Assembly (NCBI GenBank): GCA_031553975.1
Contig: JAVBKP010000050.1
Coordinates: 1-22,724 of the forward strand
DNA from: JAVBKP01 sp031553975
GTDB taxonomy: Bacteria; Bacillota; Clostridia; Peptostreptococcales; Anaerovoracaceae
Direction: 5' to 3'
DNA length: 22,724 nucleotides
Each line of letters starts with the position of its first letter. Positions within the stretch are counted from its first letter, which is position 1. Of the stretch, positions 21,337 through 22,724 are shown piece by piece. The position numbers and the translations under genes were made by a program. The notes beneath the pieces were generated by a model, which was given only the letters and a program-made list of their open reading frames with translations, was not told the DNA's origin and ran no database searches.

Positions 21337-22724
21337 TGCCTGCAACCAGTGCGGCAAACGCCTATAAAAACCTTGCCATGCGTGGTTATAATGATGAGCA
21401 GATTAAAACAGTAATGACAGCCCTTAAAAACAGTGCGTCTTTTGGCAGACAAGCAAGCCTTACAATGGGTCAAGCTGTGCAAAGCGCTACAGAAGGTTTG
21501 AAAAATGAGAACTCAATCCTTGTAGACAATGCAGGCGTTACTAAAAACGTCTCTATGATGTGGAAAGACTACGCCAAGAACATCGGCGTAGGAGTAGATA
21601 GCCTAACTAAACAGCAGAGGATCCAAGCAGAAGTTATAGGAATTATGGAAGAGACACGATTCCAAATGGGTGATGCCGCTAAAGTCGCAGATACTTATTC
21701 GGGACAGGTAATGAAGCTAGGCTTCAATTTCAATAACCTCAAAATCGCCGTTGGAAATGCAATAATGCCTATCGTGCAGGCGGTGCTTCCTGGCATTAAT
21801 GCAATGATCACAGGATTTACAAAGTTGGCCAATGTAGCAGCACAGGTAAGTACACTGTTATTTGGTAAACAAGTGACAGAGCAAAAAGAAATTGCAAGCA
21901 GTGCGGCGGCGGGGGCGAAAGCCGAAGATAAGCTGGCCAAGTCTACAGAAAAAGCGGGTAAGGCAGCTAAAGGTGCTCTTGCTGGATTTGATGACCTAAA
22001 CGTACTGGCCAAAGATACAGCAGATAACGCTAGTAGCGCAGCTGACGATATAGAAACGCCAAGCGTGGTTGATGTTGGCATGTCTGGTGAACTCGGCGCA
22101 GGAATGGAAGTTAGTCCAGATGCACAGGCAGCAGTAGACAAATTCAAAGCATTATTAGCACCATTACAATCCATCAATCTGGACAACCTTGAAAAATCAT
22201 TTGATAATATTAAGATCGCCATGCAACCTCTCGCACAAGAGTTATTTGTAGGACTTGATTGGGCATATAAAAATGTACTTGTGCCAATAGCAAAATGGGC
22301 AGCAGAGAAAATAGCACCAGTAATATTGGATTTGATATCGAGCGCCCTAACAATTCTACATAACGTAATTGTGGCAATAAGGCCTCATGCTACATGGTTA
22401 TGGGAGACGTTTTTACAGCCCCTAGCAAGTTGGACTGGTGGCGTTATAGTAACAGCGCTTGGACTAATTGCAGATGCACTGAAGGGTATATCTGATTGGA
22501 TTAGTGAAAATAAAGACCTTGTAGGACAGATGGCTTTGCAAATAGGGATATTTTTTGCAGCTTGGAAAGTTACTGAGCTATTAGCATTTATTCAGATAAG
22601 TGGCGGTATTGTTGCAGCTCTTACTAACATTAGAAAAGCTATTATAGCTGCAACGGTGGCGAAGGTTGCAGATAAAATGGAGACTATCTATTTAACAGCA
22701 CTTTACGCAAAAGACTTCATAATT
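21336..22724 (+). pseudogene. Tape measure protein lacking its N-terminus (module B), runs off the window
   Basis: The frame opens after a TGA at 21318-21320 and stays open to the window end (at least 463 codons from GTG 21336). It carries interior tape-measure sequence: ASFGRQASLTMGQAVQSATE, VDNAGVTKNVSMMWKDYAKN, TRFQMGDAAKVADTYSGQVM, and ALAGFDDLNVL near residue 215. Hydrophobic stretches follow (ALQIGIFFAAWKVTELLAFI). The normal N-terminal region, usually 100 or more residues, is missing, and no ribosome site precedes GTG 21336. The protein is probably not made or not functional. It is distinct from the intact tape measure at 12090. The 3' end lies outside the window. Confidence 0.82.

Noticed and set aside
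21695..22222. Minus-strand open frame (175 codons) near the window end
   Set aside because: It is antisense to the clear tape-measure frame, which continues through it without a stop.
1..22724. tRNA genes, CRISPR arrays, insertion sequences, diversity-generating retroelement
   Set aside because: I looked for cloverleaf-like sequence, regularly spaced repeats, transposase motifs and reverse-transcriptase motifs and saw none.

Overview
The window is prophage DNA from a low-GC Gram-positive host, most likely a member of the Clostridia. The AT-leaning composition, strong AGGAGG-type ribosome sites, many ATGA/TGATG-coupled genes and PBSX-, A118- and SPP1-like structural families all suggest this. 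The species cannot be fixed from the sequence. Every supported gene is on the + strand.

Region 1 (1-2224) is a late-control region. It holds an ArpU/RinA-like late regulator, a minimal tyrosine recombinase, and a hicAB toxin-antitoxin cassette with its own consensus promoter, an operator-like dyad and a terminator. About 500 bp without a gene follow, ending in a strong promoter (TTGACA-N17-TATTAT) directly followed by a strong terminator. This looks like the switch for the late operon.

Region 2 (2225-13706, 'module A') is a contractile-tailed phage packaging, head and tail operon. In order it encodes an HNH nuclease, a probable cos region, TerS, TerL, an HK97-type portal, a ClpP-like prohead protease, a major capsid with a C-terminal cadherin-like domain, a connector, a head-closure protein, a gp10-like protein, a tail terminator, sheath, tube, a tail-assembly chaperone with a -1 frameshift extension, and a short tape measure. 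It stops about ten codons into the next tail gene.

Region 3 (about 13741-22724, 'module B') starts abruptly inside the 3' end of a second, unrelated terminase. It continues with a non-contractile head and tail set: SPP1-type portal, minor capsid protein, scaffold, a second major capsid with a different C-terminal Ig-like domain, connector, closure, minor capsid and tail-terminator proteins, and tail tube. A second abrupt junction at about 21330 joins the first 31-32 codons of a tail chaperone to a tape measure that has lost its N-terminus. The tape measure runs off the window.

The arrangement is best explained as two same-orientation prophages fused by deletion, followed by a further internal deletion. 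The intermediate may be defective, since module A has no baseplate or lysis genes here and module B has no working terminase or intact tape measure.

The most interesting candidate system lies at 16606-17245. The minor capsid protein carries an extra C-terminal toxin-like domain. The boundary of that domain coincides with an internal promoter, ribosome site and ATG. A small, translationally coupled candidate immunity gene follows, and a strong terminator closes the cassette. This is the layout of a moron-like toxin/immunity unit fused to a virion protein.
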